A stretch of 64,000 nucleotides of DNA from NCBI GenBank assembly GCA_949361645.1, contig OX442435.1:5194220-5258219 (forward strand). Reading direction: 5' to 3'. The position numbers and the translations under genes are program-made. The stretch comes from Spongilla lacustris. Lineage: Eukaryota > Porifera > Demospongiae > Spongillida > Spongillidae. Positions 1 through 13,000 of the stretch are shown in pieces (the first letter of the stretch is position 1; each line of letters begins with the position of its first letter). Under the pieces are notes generated by a model that worked only from the letters and a program-made list of their open reading frames with translations, searched no databases and was not told where the DNA came from.

Positions 1-1640
1 ATATAGGTTATGTTTTATCGTTACATACATTTGGGTCTGTGCAGAACTGCATGTACATGTATAGCAAAGCAACTTTTAGCGAAGCGTCCTTATGCATGTG
101 CGCGGGGCGGCGAAAGTTAAGTATTGGTCAGCGCTGCAGCTGCAGGCTCATTAACAATTAATGCATGCCACACCCCACACCACACACACATTCAAATTAA
201 TACATGACGTGACCAAATGTTTGTTGTGTGGATTCATTCGCATGCACTGGCAAATTCCTTTGCGATGTCAGTGAAATCATGATCATTCAAAAAAGTTCAT
301 GCAGCCGATCCTGCGTCATTGTGGATCGTACTGAAGTGCAATTTAACTCCACGCATCGCGCGGTAGAAGAATCGCTAACTTTAAGAATTTGAGTCGCAGG
401 CATAATCACTAAATAGACACGCCTAGTTCATGCTTTCGAGAAGAATTAGGAGCATCCTTCCAGTTTCAAAAGCCTCTAGAAGTCTGTAAAGAATATAAGA
501 GCATCAGTTGTGTTACTGACTTTATGATAGGCTTTCAAGTAATGGATCTCATTTTGCAGTTACATCTCGCTTCAACTTTCATTCTGACAACAGATCAGTG
601 GTGCACAATACATGCATGCAGTATCGATATCCAGACCTTCATTGTAATGCAGCCTATTGAACCATATGTATACTGGCATGATCTGCTCTTGGTAGCAAAT
701 GAACGCTTCGGAAAGACATATATTTTTTAATCGGCAGATAATGAAACCGCCTTCCACACATCGACAATCGCTGCTAGCTGCCATAGACCTACGGTCAAAT
801 TTTTTCTGAATACTACTGAGCCGCGGACTATGGTAAAACTTGCAGTATACGTATACTAAGTAATAATTCTATAACTTTGCATACACATATACATGCACGT
901 ATAGTACTAAATACAGAAACAAAGACACAGGCTGTTGGTGCTGCAATTCAAGAGCCTGCCATACATCGAAGCGATAACTCCATTACGTATACGTATACCA
1001 TGATTCATGGCGTGCCACAGGTGTTTGCGGCCCAATGTTTTGAGGACACTAGGTTCGTTTGCCGAAAAATTGAAATGATGATGTCACGCCCTTGACAACG
1101 ACCTTGACAACCGAAGACCTTTGGAACGTGAGCTCACTCAAAAACAGCGATGGGCTAATCGCCTTTTTTAACACTAGGCTAGGAAAGAAACACCGTTTTT
1201 CTATTTGTGTTGCGAACCACGAGGCGTAGTGAAGTTGCTACGGCAAGCTACGGGCCTTGAAAGCGGGTTAGTCTTTGCGTACCTCTTCGATACAGAAGCG
1301 ATTCCCCACGCCTGGCTGCGACAATAGGAAATCGAAAAAAAAGGTTGGTTCGTAAAGGGAACGAAAGGTACTAATAGCTACTAGTATTGGCTTGTAGCCA
1401 CATTTTTTTTTTTGACAGTGATCAAGCTTACTAAAAGTAAATACTCCTTACCGGTTGGCGCGGGTGTGTGTGTTAATTATAGCCTACTGTGGTATTGCCG
1501 CCACGGTCGGGCCAATGAACAGCAGTTGTTCTTTCACAATGGGAAGCAACTGCTGGACCTTACTTATGTCTTTCTCAAAGTTTGTCTTGGTGCTGTTAGC
1601 TACTAATATAGTTATACTCTTCCGTATCAATTCCATTCCC
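1..1640. other. Intergenic stretch without recognisable gene
   Basis: AT-rich DNA with many TGCATGCA- and TACATGTA-like words. The open frames here are short (under 75 codons), lack recognisable domains and have no convincing splice context. I see no tRNA, rRNA or conserved protein. It may hold distal regulatory DNA for the SRCR gene at 3964, but nothing in the sequence shows that. Confidence 0.5.
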
Positions 1641-1644
1641 AACC

Positions 1645-1891
1645 CCAGAACCAGCCTCATCTCAGCCACCTGTACCAGCCTCATCTCAGCTACCAGTACC
1701 AGCCTCATCTCAGACACCAGTCACAGCCTCATCTCAGCCACCTGTACCAGCCTCATCTCAGCCACCAGTCACAGCCTCATCTCAGCCATGGCCACCTGTA
1801 CCAGCCTCATCTCAGACACCAGTCACAGCCTCATCTCAGCTACCAGTACCAGCCTTATCTCAGCTACCATGCCAGGGCCCTAGGGCGGGGT

Positions 1892-1925
<34 letters not shown>

Positions 1926-2256
1926 CATATGAAAACTGGGGTGTTGTCCACTTTAGGCCGATTCAACCAGTCTGTGTGTGTGTGTGGGGGGGGGGGGGGG
2001 GGGGTGCTCTCCGCTTTAGGCCAATTCAACCAGTGGGGGGAGGGGGTGCTGTCTACTTTAGGCCAATTCAACCAGTGAGGGGAGGGGGTGCTGTCCGCTT
2101 ACGGCTCTCTCTATGTTTAAAAAGGGGTAGGGTGCCCACTATTTACATGGCTATAATTGGAAACCACGATGCTACCTGTATGCTTTAAGCTTACAATAGG
2201 GATGCATTTAAAAAAAAAAAACAAACAATTTTCAGACCAAAGTTGGGATTGCAACC

Positions 2257-2302
<46 letters not shown>

Positions 2303-2430
2303 GATCTCAGCCAACTGTACCAGCCTCATCTCAGCTACCAGTACTAGCCTCACATCTCAGCCACCTGTACCAACCTCATCACAGCCACCTACCTATACTA
2401 TCATCTCAGCAACCAGTACCATGCTGCCTC
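1645..2430. repeat. 24-bp minisatellite split by G- and C-homopolymers
   Basis: A degenerate 24-bp unit (core accagcctcatctcagccac) is repeated about nine times from 1650 to 1870 and resumes at 2301-2425. Between the blocks are a G run (1892-1922), three copies of a unit containing ctttaggccaattcaacc (1937-2080), and a C run (2258-2300). Open frames across it are by-products of the repeat. Confidence 0.8.
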
Positions 2431-3071
2431 ATAACTTGTTCAGTTGCATTGATAACAAAATTTGAGTGGGTGTATCACTGTTGGCAGCATCATTGTGAGT
2501 ATCAATGCCAAACACTAAATACTGAGTGTAAATTAGCTGAAATCTCTGTGCTTGGTATGAACGCCTTGACTTCTTATCCCTAGGTGCCACAAGGTAAAAA
2601 AAAAATGTGGCTGGATCTAATTGTTGTAAATATGCTTCTTGATCTGTCTTGTTGATGTTGTAACTTGCTGACCTAAATCCTATTGTCGCTGTCTTTGCTA
2701 CACACGATCAAAGTACCCCCTCTCAGTTACCGCCTCCATCACATGGATGTACAAAAACGATGCGCGGCTATTCGAGTAATATTGTAGGTCGTGCGCGCTG
2801 GTAATTTTATATAGTGCGATGGTAGGGGGTACGAAAGATCAAATTCTCTCGAAGGTATGACTTGAAAAAAGCATGAAATGTGGGTCACAAAAAGTACGAT
2901 TTATAATGAGTTCTAAAAGTAAATTATTTTGCACCATTCAAACCGTATTAGCCAATTATGTCCAGCCGCAAACAGCATTGGTGCGCTTACGTATTCGTAT
3001 AACTCGATCGCGATTTAATAATGGTTCATAAACAATTAATGAACATATGATTATTTAATGAGGTTAGGTCC

Positions 3072-3713
3072 TATACCGCGTTTACACGACGATGGTACGG
3101 TACGGAACGGCTCAGCATGGCACGGTACGGAACGGTTATCGAATAACGTTTACACGCGTTTGTGGCTATGTGGTATAGAATGGTTTTTAAAAAGCAATTC
3201 CGTAATTAACTACAATAATTGCCAGAAATCAAAATGGATGCCTTGTTTACAACGTTCCGTGCAATCGAGAAAAGGAGGCATCAGATGCACAAAAGAAGGA
3301 GAGCGATTATTTTCTCGTAACATACGCAATATTATGGCGATGGCCATCCAATACACCTCAAATGGCCTCAGTACCGATCTAGTTGTACACCAATTGATTT
3401 TTTCCCCAGTTTTCCAGTTGCACTTGCATCGATTCCTCTCCCAAAATCTTTATCACCCGTTTGTTTCGTCCAATCCACCATTTTAATACTATGGAAACCA
3501 GTTCTACGCATGCTCAATTGCTATCATATCCCGATCGACCACAATCGAGTCGTGCCGTGCCGGGTAGCCCGGTTATTGCAACCGTGTTGACTCGGCACGG
3601 TACGGCACGGTTTTGACAGGGTTTACACGTCAAATTTTAACCGAACCGTACCGTGCCGAGCCGTAGCGTATCGTGCTGACACGGAAAAATTGTGCCGTGT
3701 AAACGGGGTATTA
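3072..3713. mobile_element. Inverted-repeat (MITE-like) element upstream of SRCR gene
   Basis: The left end reads ctataccgcgtttacacg and the right end reads cgtgtaaacggggtattag, an imperfect inverted repeat. Just inside both ends are reiterated ggtacggaacgg / ccgtaccgtgcc motifs in opposite orientation. No transposase frame is visible, so it looks non-autonomous. The superfamily is not assigned. It ends about 250 bp before the signal-peptide exon of the SRCR gene and could overlap its promoter. Confidence 0.6.
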
Positions 3714-3963
3714 GATTGGTCAGGCCATAGCCTGACCAGTTCCGCCGCCACTGCGCATGCGGCTATAGGTATAAGCACTGTTTAAAGCCGCACTAAACGG
3801 GCAACGAATCTTGCATGCATATTTGGTTTGGTTATGCATGTATCGTCGTAAATGTATCGTTTATTATGGTCTCCAATTTTAGTTGCATGGATAAAGCGTA
3901 ATTAATATAATATCTTTAACTAATATATCTACCCACATCCATGCGCACCTTCTGTCATCACAC

Positions 3964-4024
3964 ATGAAGCTTTTGTGCGTCATGCTACAATTTATTCTTC
4001 TATTGCTGCAATTGATTGCAATTG
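3964..4024 (+). CDS. Signal-peptide exon of the SRCR gene
   Basis: ATG at 3964 opens 20 codons with a basic residue followed by a long leucine/isoleucine-rich core, then a GTAAGT donor in phase 1. The next exon supplies two bases and reads [10 protein letters not shown] straight into SRCR1. I chose this start because no other upstream ATG joins the SRCR frame through a consensus donor. Confidence 0.8.
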
Positions 4025-7000
4025 GTAAGTATTGATGATAGCGAGATGATATTTTGTTTCCTTTTTAAATGCCAATGAGCTAATAAGGAAAGACTGATTA
4101 AATATTTAAATGGCAAAATGGAGTGCGGTATGGGTCCCAAAAACTCCTCTGCTATGGTTGCACGGTAAAAACACTATAGTTTGGTTGTTGGCATGCATGC
4201 ATTGAAATGCACTTGTCATTAGATGCAACTGAAGAGACGAACAATCAGTTGTACACAAAGCATGTGCATGTGCCTGTGACATACATGTATGTAATATGGT
4301 GCATGCCACTGTATACTGGTATGCATCAATTTTTCATTGCAGGGCAATCACAGAATTGTACTGAAGGGAAGGTTAAGCTAGTGACATTTAACCCCAATGA
4401 CCCATATGCTGGTATTGTTGAAGTGTGTCACAATGGTGTTTGGGGCACCATTTGTGCTGACAGCCTAACTGCTTCATGGAGCGAGAAGAATGCTCACATA
4501 GCATGTTGGAATGTTCAATACCCGGGTGCTCTTAACTCTGTCATTCTTAGCACGTAAGAAACTAATCAGTTTCCTTTTCCTACTGATAATAGATTAGATA
4601 CAAATATAGAACACAAGCATGCAATCAATGATGCATGCAATAGCAGCTTTAGGCGTACAACATACTGGTTAGCTGTGGACACTAAGAAACAGCAAACCTA
4701 AATATTTAACTTTGATCTATACTGTAGTGTGGGCATGGTGTTAACAAAGTTAACTCATTGGGTGCCAAATGTGTATAACCATAATTATCAGTATTTGTAG
4801 ACAGCTGCGTAATTTACTATACTGAAGATTTGTCGTGCTTGCAATAGTTTCTCCTACATAAAAAAATATGCACACCTGAGTGTAACTTTACAGGAATTTG
4901 AATAGTTGTAGTATAATTCCATATACGCATAAACAATTATGTATCTTATCAACTCATTGAACTTATTCTACATGAATGGACCCATCGTCAGTTGTGCATT
5001 CTGTCCATTTACATCATGGAAACACATGCATAAATATGCACTTGGCGCCCAAAGAGTTAACTTTCAGATTATTAATAATTCAGTTGAAAGTATATCAGCA
5101 TGTCTTTGCATGTCTATAAATACACAGATTGCCACAGTCATACAAGGTTCCCCAAAGTGTACCAATCCACTACCGAAGTGTAATATGCGATGGAACAGAG
5201 AACACATTCGCTAATTGTCAGTTTTCTACCGATACTTCAGGATGTACACATGACTATGATGCTGCTGTGGTCTGCAGACAAAGTTAGCCAAAATAATAAT
5301 ATTTCTTGTGTCCTGGAATGTTTAATGCTATGCAGATATACATGTACTATATGTCACACATGTAGGGCAGGCCAAGAACTTGAATGTTCATGACTGCCTG
5401 ATCTTATGTAATATGCTTATAGAATGTTGTAAAGCATCTAGATCCATAATTATTTTACAAGATATAAAAAATCTCTCAAAGAAAGCTGGTTGTAGCTAAT
5501 ATAGGATTTGAAAGCAATGGTGGTGTAAACAGAAAACAAACAAGTGATTGGATTAGGTTGTGTAACCTTTTTGATAAATCAAAATCGATTATTTTGGGAA
5601 ATCGATTTTTCAAGTTCATAGCAACTTGCAAATTGGTTATTCTAGAAACATAAAATGGACCTTAGACTGTGTAACCGGTTATCAGGGTTATTAGGATATT
5701 CGAAAAAACCTATCCGTTCGAAGAGTAATTTAGCATTACTCTATTATTGGATTTGTTCTATTCGAAATAACCGTTTTGTGCATCTGAGTCTATTCGGAGG
5801 TACTTAGGTATTCATCGTCCGCATCGACAATTCGCCCATTATTCGAATATACATGTACCTTTTTATGACGATACCGGATACGTGCACCATATTGCATGTA
5901 CCGCTAGCTCTAAGTCTTAGTACCAGAGAATAATAGCGCCAAATCATGGCCATGCAATAAAAGCGACCATTTCAAGCTGCCTGGTTTAAAAACATGGAAT
6001 TGGCTGCACTACGATGAACCACTATGACTATGAATCAAGCAAGACTAAATCACCTCATGCTATGTGCATAGGTTTGAAACTAACGCATTAGAAAGTTAGT
6101 GACTTTTTATCGGTCATGAAAATAAATCTAGAGTTACGCTCGAGCTCTCCTTGATGATACTAATACTATTTCTATTGGTTAGATATAGGATTTGAAGGCA
6201 ATGGTGGTATAAAAAGGAATGGAACAAGGGATCAAGGATAATACGATTTTTTTAACAGTCCTATATTTAGCAACGAAAGATAAACCGTACTACAAAAGTG
6301 CTAAATATAGGACTGTTAAAAAAAATTTGTATCATCCTTGATCCCTTGTTCCATTCCTTTTTATACCACCATTGCCTTCAAATCCTATATCTTACCAACT
6401 TTCTCAGAGAGAATGTTTTTTTATATCTTGGTAATATAGATAATACATACTCGTTCCCACTTTTGAACCCAGAAAAAATGTTTCTTCTTCGCGCCAAATA
6501 AATTCATCCGCCGATTTTAAGTCAATATTCAATCGGTTTAAGTGGTTTATTGTGCTATGTTATACGGAATGGCACTGGATTAGCAACTTTCTATGAGTTA
6601 TGACTTTTTCAAAATTAGAGTTGTGTTCAATACAAAAAAGTTTCAATGTGTAGGTAAAAGTTTGATTTTAATAAATTAGTGGTAGTAAAGCAAGAGTAAG
6701 TGTTGTTGGGACCATAAAAGTGAAGTCGATGGTTCGAAACCTTTAGAAATAATAAATATTGTTGTGACGTACACAGGTGTCATGCTCTTAATGGCCATAA
6801 CCCAATTGTATGCTTACTTTTAAACAATTTGATACTTAAAAGAAACCCTACACCCCCAATGTATATCTTATAGATCTACAATGAACCATAAATGTTTACA
6901 TACATTTTTATTATGGATAATGATCATTAATGTGCATATGCTTAAGATGATTATTAAGACAAGAAATTGTGATGTAAGAGTATAATCACCATTATTATAA

Positions 7001-10000
7001 GGGTGAAAAATACTGTTTAGCATACAAGAATACAAGTTCTGCTAATATGTACACGTACATTTATTTGAAGATACCCCACAATTTAAATTTATTAATTTCA
7101 TCAATTATGTTAATGTTTACAGCCTCTACTGTCGATGATGTACGCTTGGTTGGTTCAACATATGATGGAGAAGGAGCTGTGGAGATGAACATTGATGGCT
7201 ATGGATGGGTGCGGTTGTGCCCTGGTGCTTTTGATCTCAGTGGTGTGTGCAGTAAGCTGGGCTACACATCCACTTCATATCAAACGTTTACGTAAGTGTA
7301 TTGTATATGAGGTTTTATTTATTATACTATCATGTTTGGATTGTCTTCAATTAGGAGGGGAGGAGTGGCAATTTTTAGGGTTAGCCTCTGAGGTTTGAGA
7401 TTAATGGAATGATATAAAGGGGCATCACTTGGGTACATGCCGTAGGAATGTTAGAAACTGGGGATGTACATGGGAAAAAGGACATTATTAAACATCAACA
7501 GTTGTCAAATGGCACAACTAACCCAGCCAAGTGGATCAGTTGAGCCAGGTACATGGTTTAGTTGAAAGGTATGTGCATATACTAGCATGTGTAGGTCGAG
7601 TCCTTCTTGTCACTTGTTCATTTGCCAAACATCCATCAAAGTAAACTAATGCATAACACTTATCCAATGAGAGCCCATAACATTGATTGGCAAGTGTTTT
7701 AACATGATTCACAAAGTCATTCTCAATTTTTAAAATAAACAAGATATAAAAAACATTCTCTCTGAGAAAGTTGGTGGTATATAGGATTTGAAGGCAATGT
7801 GGTGTTAAAAGGAAGGGAACAAGGAATCAACGATTATGCGAATTGTAGTACATACATTTTACGTTGCTAAATATATAGGACTATTAAACAAATTCGTATC
7901 ATCGTTGATCCCTTGTTCCCTTCTTTTTTACACCACCATTGCCTTCAAATTCTATTTACCACCAACTTTCTCAGAGAGAATGTTTTTTTCTTGTTTCATA
8001 TTTTTTTTTTACTACTAGCACTCACAACCCGTACGTTTGTATGACAAAATCAAGTTCCCTTATTGCCTAGCAACACAATGTTTACATTTATTATTTTATA
8101 TCACATTTGTAGCTGTTGTAGATCGAAGTTCGCGAGCCAAGCTTTATGTACTGCCTATAACTCACAGCTCGGTTTGATTCAACATTTGCATGCTAGCGTC
8201 ACAAGAAGATGCTCGCTTTTGTTCACGTTCCGCATTGTACCAGAGATAATGATTGTACCAAACTCGGGAGAATTCTAATTATCCGGATCTGTTCCGTAGC
8301 TCACACCCGCCTTTGTTCAGCATCAGCATTGTACTGAACTCGGGAGGACTCTAACTTGTCGTCTCGATTTTGGAGGTATTCCTCTCATCGCTTAGCTCGC
8401 CTCTTTTGTTGTCGCGATGGCATTTCGCTAGCTAAAAGTGGTGAGCGAAACTTATAACACCAATGAACTCCCCACCTGTTAAAATCATACAATTATTAAA
8501 AAATTCTCTATGAGAAAGTTGGTGGTATGTAGGATTTGAAGGCAATAGTGGTGTAAAAAGTAGGGAAACAACGGTTGAATGATAAGGAAAAACGAAATAC
8601 ATGTACATGTAGTCCTATATTTAGCCGGCACACATTGTGGAAAATTACTTTGTGCATGCTAACCAAGAGATGTTTTCCTAAAGTACTGCCACCGTGCACA
8701 TGTTGCCTTTCAAGTAGAGGTGGATGGGAAGTGGATGGGAATCAGAGAAGAGCTGGACACAACCTATTTCTTAATTGGGCATTAGGTAAAACCTACCTAT
8801 TAGACTTAATTGGGCATTAGGTAAAGGTTTACTTAATGCCCAATTAAGAAATAGGTCACATCACCGCTCAATGCCAAAATGTTATTCAAGGCAACCTAAC
8901 TTTATAAGAGATTTAGCACAACTCTGGTGAAGACAAAAGCTTGAAATCTGTTACCAAGGTGTGTGGGCTATATTGATAGGTAGTTGGATATTTTTTTCAA
9001 ATTGTGACCATATTATATATCGTTAGAAAGAGCAAAAATTCTACATTCCAAAAATACCTTATACTCATGGCTATGCGTTTCGTTGCGAGCACCACGCTAT
9101 TCGAAAGATCAAAAATGAAATGATCGCGAATGTACGTGAATTAATAGGGTACGCGAAACAAAAACTGTCCCGGTTGAGTTTATAATCAGTACAGAGATAT
9201 AAATAAGTGTGCAGCCTTAACCAAAACTTTAAAATACATAGTATCACTAATATCATACATAGAGATGCATTGGATTTTGCTTCAATAAGTAACTAACGCT
9301 TACTATTGGTCATGATAAGAAGGAAGGTTATTCTGCCAATAGTGCACATAACTATACTGAATTATGATACTAACTGATGAAATCTACACAAATCAAACTG
9401 CCAGTACAATTTTCAATGCAGAAAAACATATCAACCACACTACACTATGTACAATCAAGCGTATTCATGTATTCAGTTCACTTAAATTAAGATCCCCAGC
9501 AATATAATCTGCTAACAGCCCATACATGTATATGACAATTGTAACGTTCTCCCCATCTTCTTCAGCTTCATCAGTTTTCCAGTAGGTTAACTGTTTTGCT
9601 TCACTGTGATGGCTTCCTTGCTTTAATGACAAATTTTCCTGCGTCAACTTCTTTTATTAATTTTATTATTATTATTATTTTGCACTTAGCAATTTAGAAC
9701 GGACTGAGTGTTTTTTCAATATTTGACTTTCTATTTAATGCTTTTTGAAAATAGCAGTTTGCATTTTAACACTAGCAAGTACTCGAAGCTTTGCATTGAG
9801 AACCTCATTTGATGTCATTAACTTCCTTAAAGAACTTTTTCTTTCCCCAAATTCAATGCAGCTAGATCTAAGGTTTATTGGTATGGATCAGGAGGTGCCC
9901 GTTTGACTAGTGTGCAGAACACTGACTGATGAAAGTGGATTTTCGAATGTCTTTGTTTGGGATTCATTTAAAGGCATTTCAAATTTCAGATTAAGATAAA

Positions 10001-13000
10001 AAAACAATATCTTCCCAGGTTCTAGTAATATGCTTCTTCATATCATTGATAGTTTGAAGTACAAGCTTAATGGAAGTGCACAATGCATTAATGTTCACAT
10101 CTTGTCCTGGTGCTAGTTTTGCCACTATCTTGGCTTTTTCCATAGGTTTGGCATTTTTTAGGTTGGAGTTGATGTACAACACTATAAGCCATTTCTTATT
10201 TTAGTAGCTAGAAGGGATCCATGCTCACTCGCATCCTTTTTATAATCATTAATGAGCCTCCTTAGATCAATAACTATCTTCATTCTAAATAGCAAAAAAG
10301 CAACGGTTGCGCACATGCGCATCATTCATACATGTAATGCCCGTATGGATGCATGCATCTAATTAAGCATGAATACTTGGCTTGAAAAGAACAGTGCTTG
10401 GGCATCATCGAATTACAATGTTACAACAATAGAAATAAAATGATTTGTTAATTCTTCAAATTTATTTCATTTACAACTTAGTTGATTGAAGAATGGGGTG
10501 TGCAATAAATAAGATAGTCACAAAACATTTTATTGTAAGGAATGGTTATGTGCCTATGCTTTTTAGACAAAGAATCCAAGTTAACCTGCTTAGTTCAAGT
10601 ATAAAGATACATTTATATAAACGTGTGTGTCCTTTTTTCATGCAGACCAACACAAAACGCCTGGGTAGTTAAAGCACCCCTTGGGCATCATCCAAACGTC
10701 CTCATACTTTGTAATATGATGATTCGATGTCTAACTTAAATAACAATATGTATCCTGTGATAGTTGGTTCACAATCAGAGTCAAGATTCATTCCCAAAAT
10801 TATACTACGAATTCAATGCGTAAAAGAAAAATAGATCAAGAACCAGCTCGAAATTAGGCAATGGCGTTTCATTCTACAACAAATCGGCTTACTAAATCAA
10901 GCCATGTAGTCGGACCAACCTCGCAGATAATCGAACAACTTTGTTCGCTTCTATAAGACCTTTTCCAACTTTACGAAATACGTGTCCAGTTTCGACGTAG
11001 TTTTAGATCATCGATTTACGGCCCCACTTACGCGATTTATCCAAGTACCTAATATTGACGGTCGTATTGGTTTTCACATTTGTATATCTTCATATAGCCA
11101 GTGATAATTATCTATAATTCTTTTTTGTATGGTTTAGTGTATATATGAATGATTTTTAAAAATTGTATGTTCATCTCCTATCTGATGAACAATATGGCTT
11201 TTTGGCTAAGCGCTCTACTTGCACCCAATTATTAACAACCTTAAATGATTTTACTTTGCTGGCTGACAATAAAATGAGAGTTGATGCTGTATACATTGAC
11301 TTCGCTAAGGCTTTTGATTCAGTTTCTCATTCTAAGCTTCTTTTAAAAGCCACATTGTATGGATTTAATTCTCATTTATTGGATTGGTTATCCTCTTTTC
11401 TCTCTGATCGGTTTCAATGTGTATATATTCATGAATCTCAGTCCACTCTACTTCCTGTCATAAGTGGTGTGCCTCAAGGCTCTGTTCTAGGTCCTCTACT
11501 CTTTCTAATATACATCAATGACCTTCCTGACTGTCTCACACCACCTGTAAAGGTGAAAATCTTTGCTGATGATACTAAACTATACTCTTCTCATTACAGT
11601 ACAGAAGATCCTGCGTTCTCAAACTCTCTATCTGAATTTTGTAACTGGTCTTCCAAGTGGCAGCTAAACATTGCTTTTCAAAAATGTAATGTCATCTCAT
11701 TTGGAAATCTAGCAGTCCCATCTATCAAGTATTCTTTATCAAGCGTAGTCTTAGAAGAAGTATCTTCTATTCGTGATCTTGGTGTCTTTCTTTCATCTGA
11801 TTTAAAGTTTCACATTCACTGCTCGGCTATTGCTGCTAAAGCACATCATCGATGTGCTCTTCTTTTGAAGGGTTTTCACTCAAATGATGCTTCAATACTT
11901 TTACAGCTGTTCACTACCTATGTTAGGCCACTTCTTGAGTCAAACACTCAGGTGTGGAATCCATGGCTTCATCAAGACATTCATTCCATTGAAAAGGTCC
12001 AACGCTTCTTTACTAGAGCTGTTTGCAGAAGAGCTACATGTAAGCTTTCATATATGGATTATGGCACTCGGCTAAGAAATTTAAATCTTCAATCTCTTGA
12101 ATATCGCAGGGTATTCTTTGACCTAGTGATGTGTTACAAGATAGTGTTTCACCTTGTTGATCTCGATGTATCTGACTTCTTTGTTATCAACTCTCATGTT
12201 CATTTTACCAGAGGTAACCACTTTAAGCTCAAGTCCAGATCATTACCACATCATAATTTTCGTCTAAACTTTTTTTCAGAACGTGTCATACCAATTTGGA
12301 ACTCTTTGCCCATCTCAGTGGTGTCTGCATCCTCCGTCTGTGCATTTAAAGCTCTTACCCCCTTTTGTAAACTATTCCCTTATAAATAGTTTAGGCAGTT
12401 TATAAGTGCATTTCCTTATGCCATTACTTGCCTTTTTGGTGTAAATTTACCAAATAAAGTATTATTATTATTATTATGAAATTATATTATTATGTATACA
12501 GTCAATAAAGCAATAATCATTTATTGCAAGTATACTGTAATTTGTTGTGATTACTCACATTAAATGGTGATCTACAGTTGTTTGCATAATCATTCCTGTA
12601 TGATTCATAATGTTAGACTCCAAAAACAGCAAAAACATTTGTGGTCATGCAGCAAGATTTAAATGTACTACTGCTATTTATCCTACATGAAACGTTAAAA
12701 AAATAGTGGAGGAAGGAAAAGTATGTTATAAAGAGGCTAGACACTTCCTAGAGCACGTGGCCACTGCTCTGTCCTTAAAGTGGGACAAGCCTACTCCGGT
12801 CCATTACAAGCAGTTATGTCAGATCATGGTATCCTTTTTCTGGAGTCAGAGCAGTGCGCCTCTGTCTGATAGAATTATGCAAAGTAGATAAGTGGCTGGA
12901 ATTTGATAATGGTGGTCATTCATGGAGTAATGATTTTTTGTCATTTATTTGTAATGTTGTTAATAGAAGTAGCATTTAAAATTTGATGTATTATGTCTCA

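Noticed and set aside
1455..1883. 142-codon frame with LISATSTS repeats
   Set aside because: It is a by-product of the 24-bp minisatellite; no domain, splice context or homologue is visible.
5690..5880. attcgaa-rich palindromic stretch
   Set aside because: The short inverted words do not form a consistent element with defined ends.
9465..10182. Two short minus-strand frames that could be small genes
   Set aside because: No signal peptide, domain, conserved splice context or paralogue; compatible with chance in AT-rich intron DNA.
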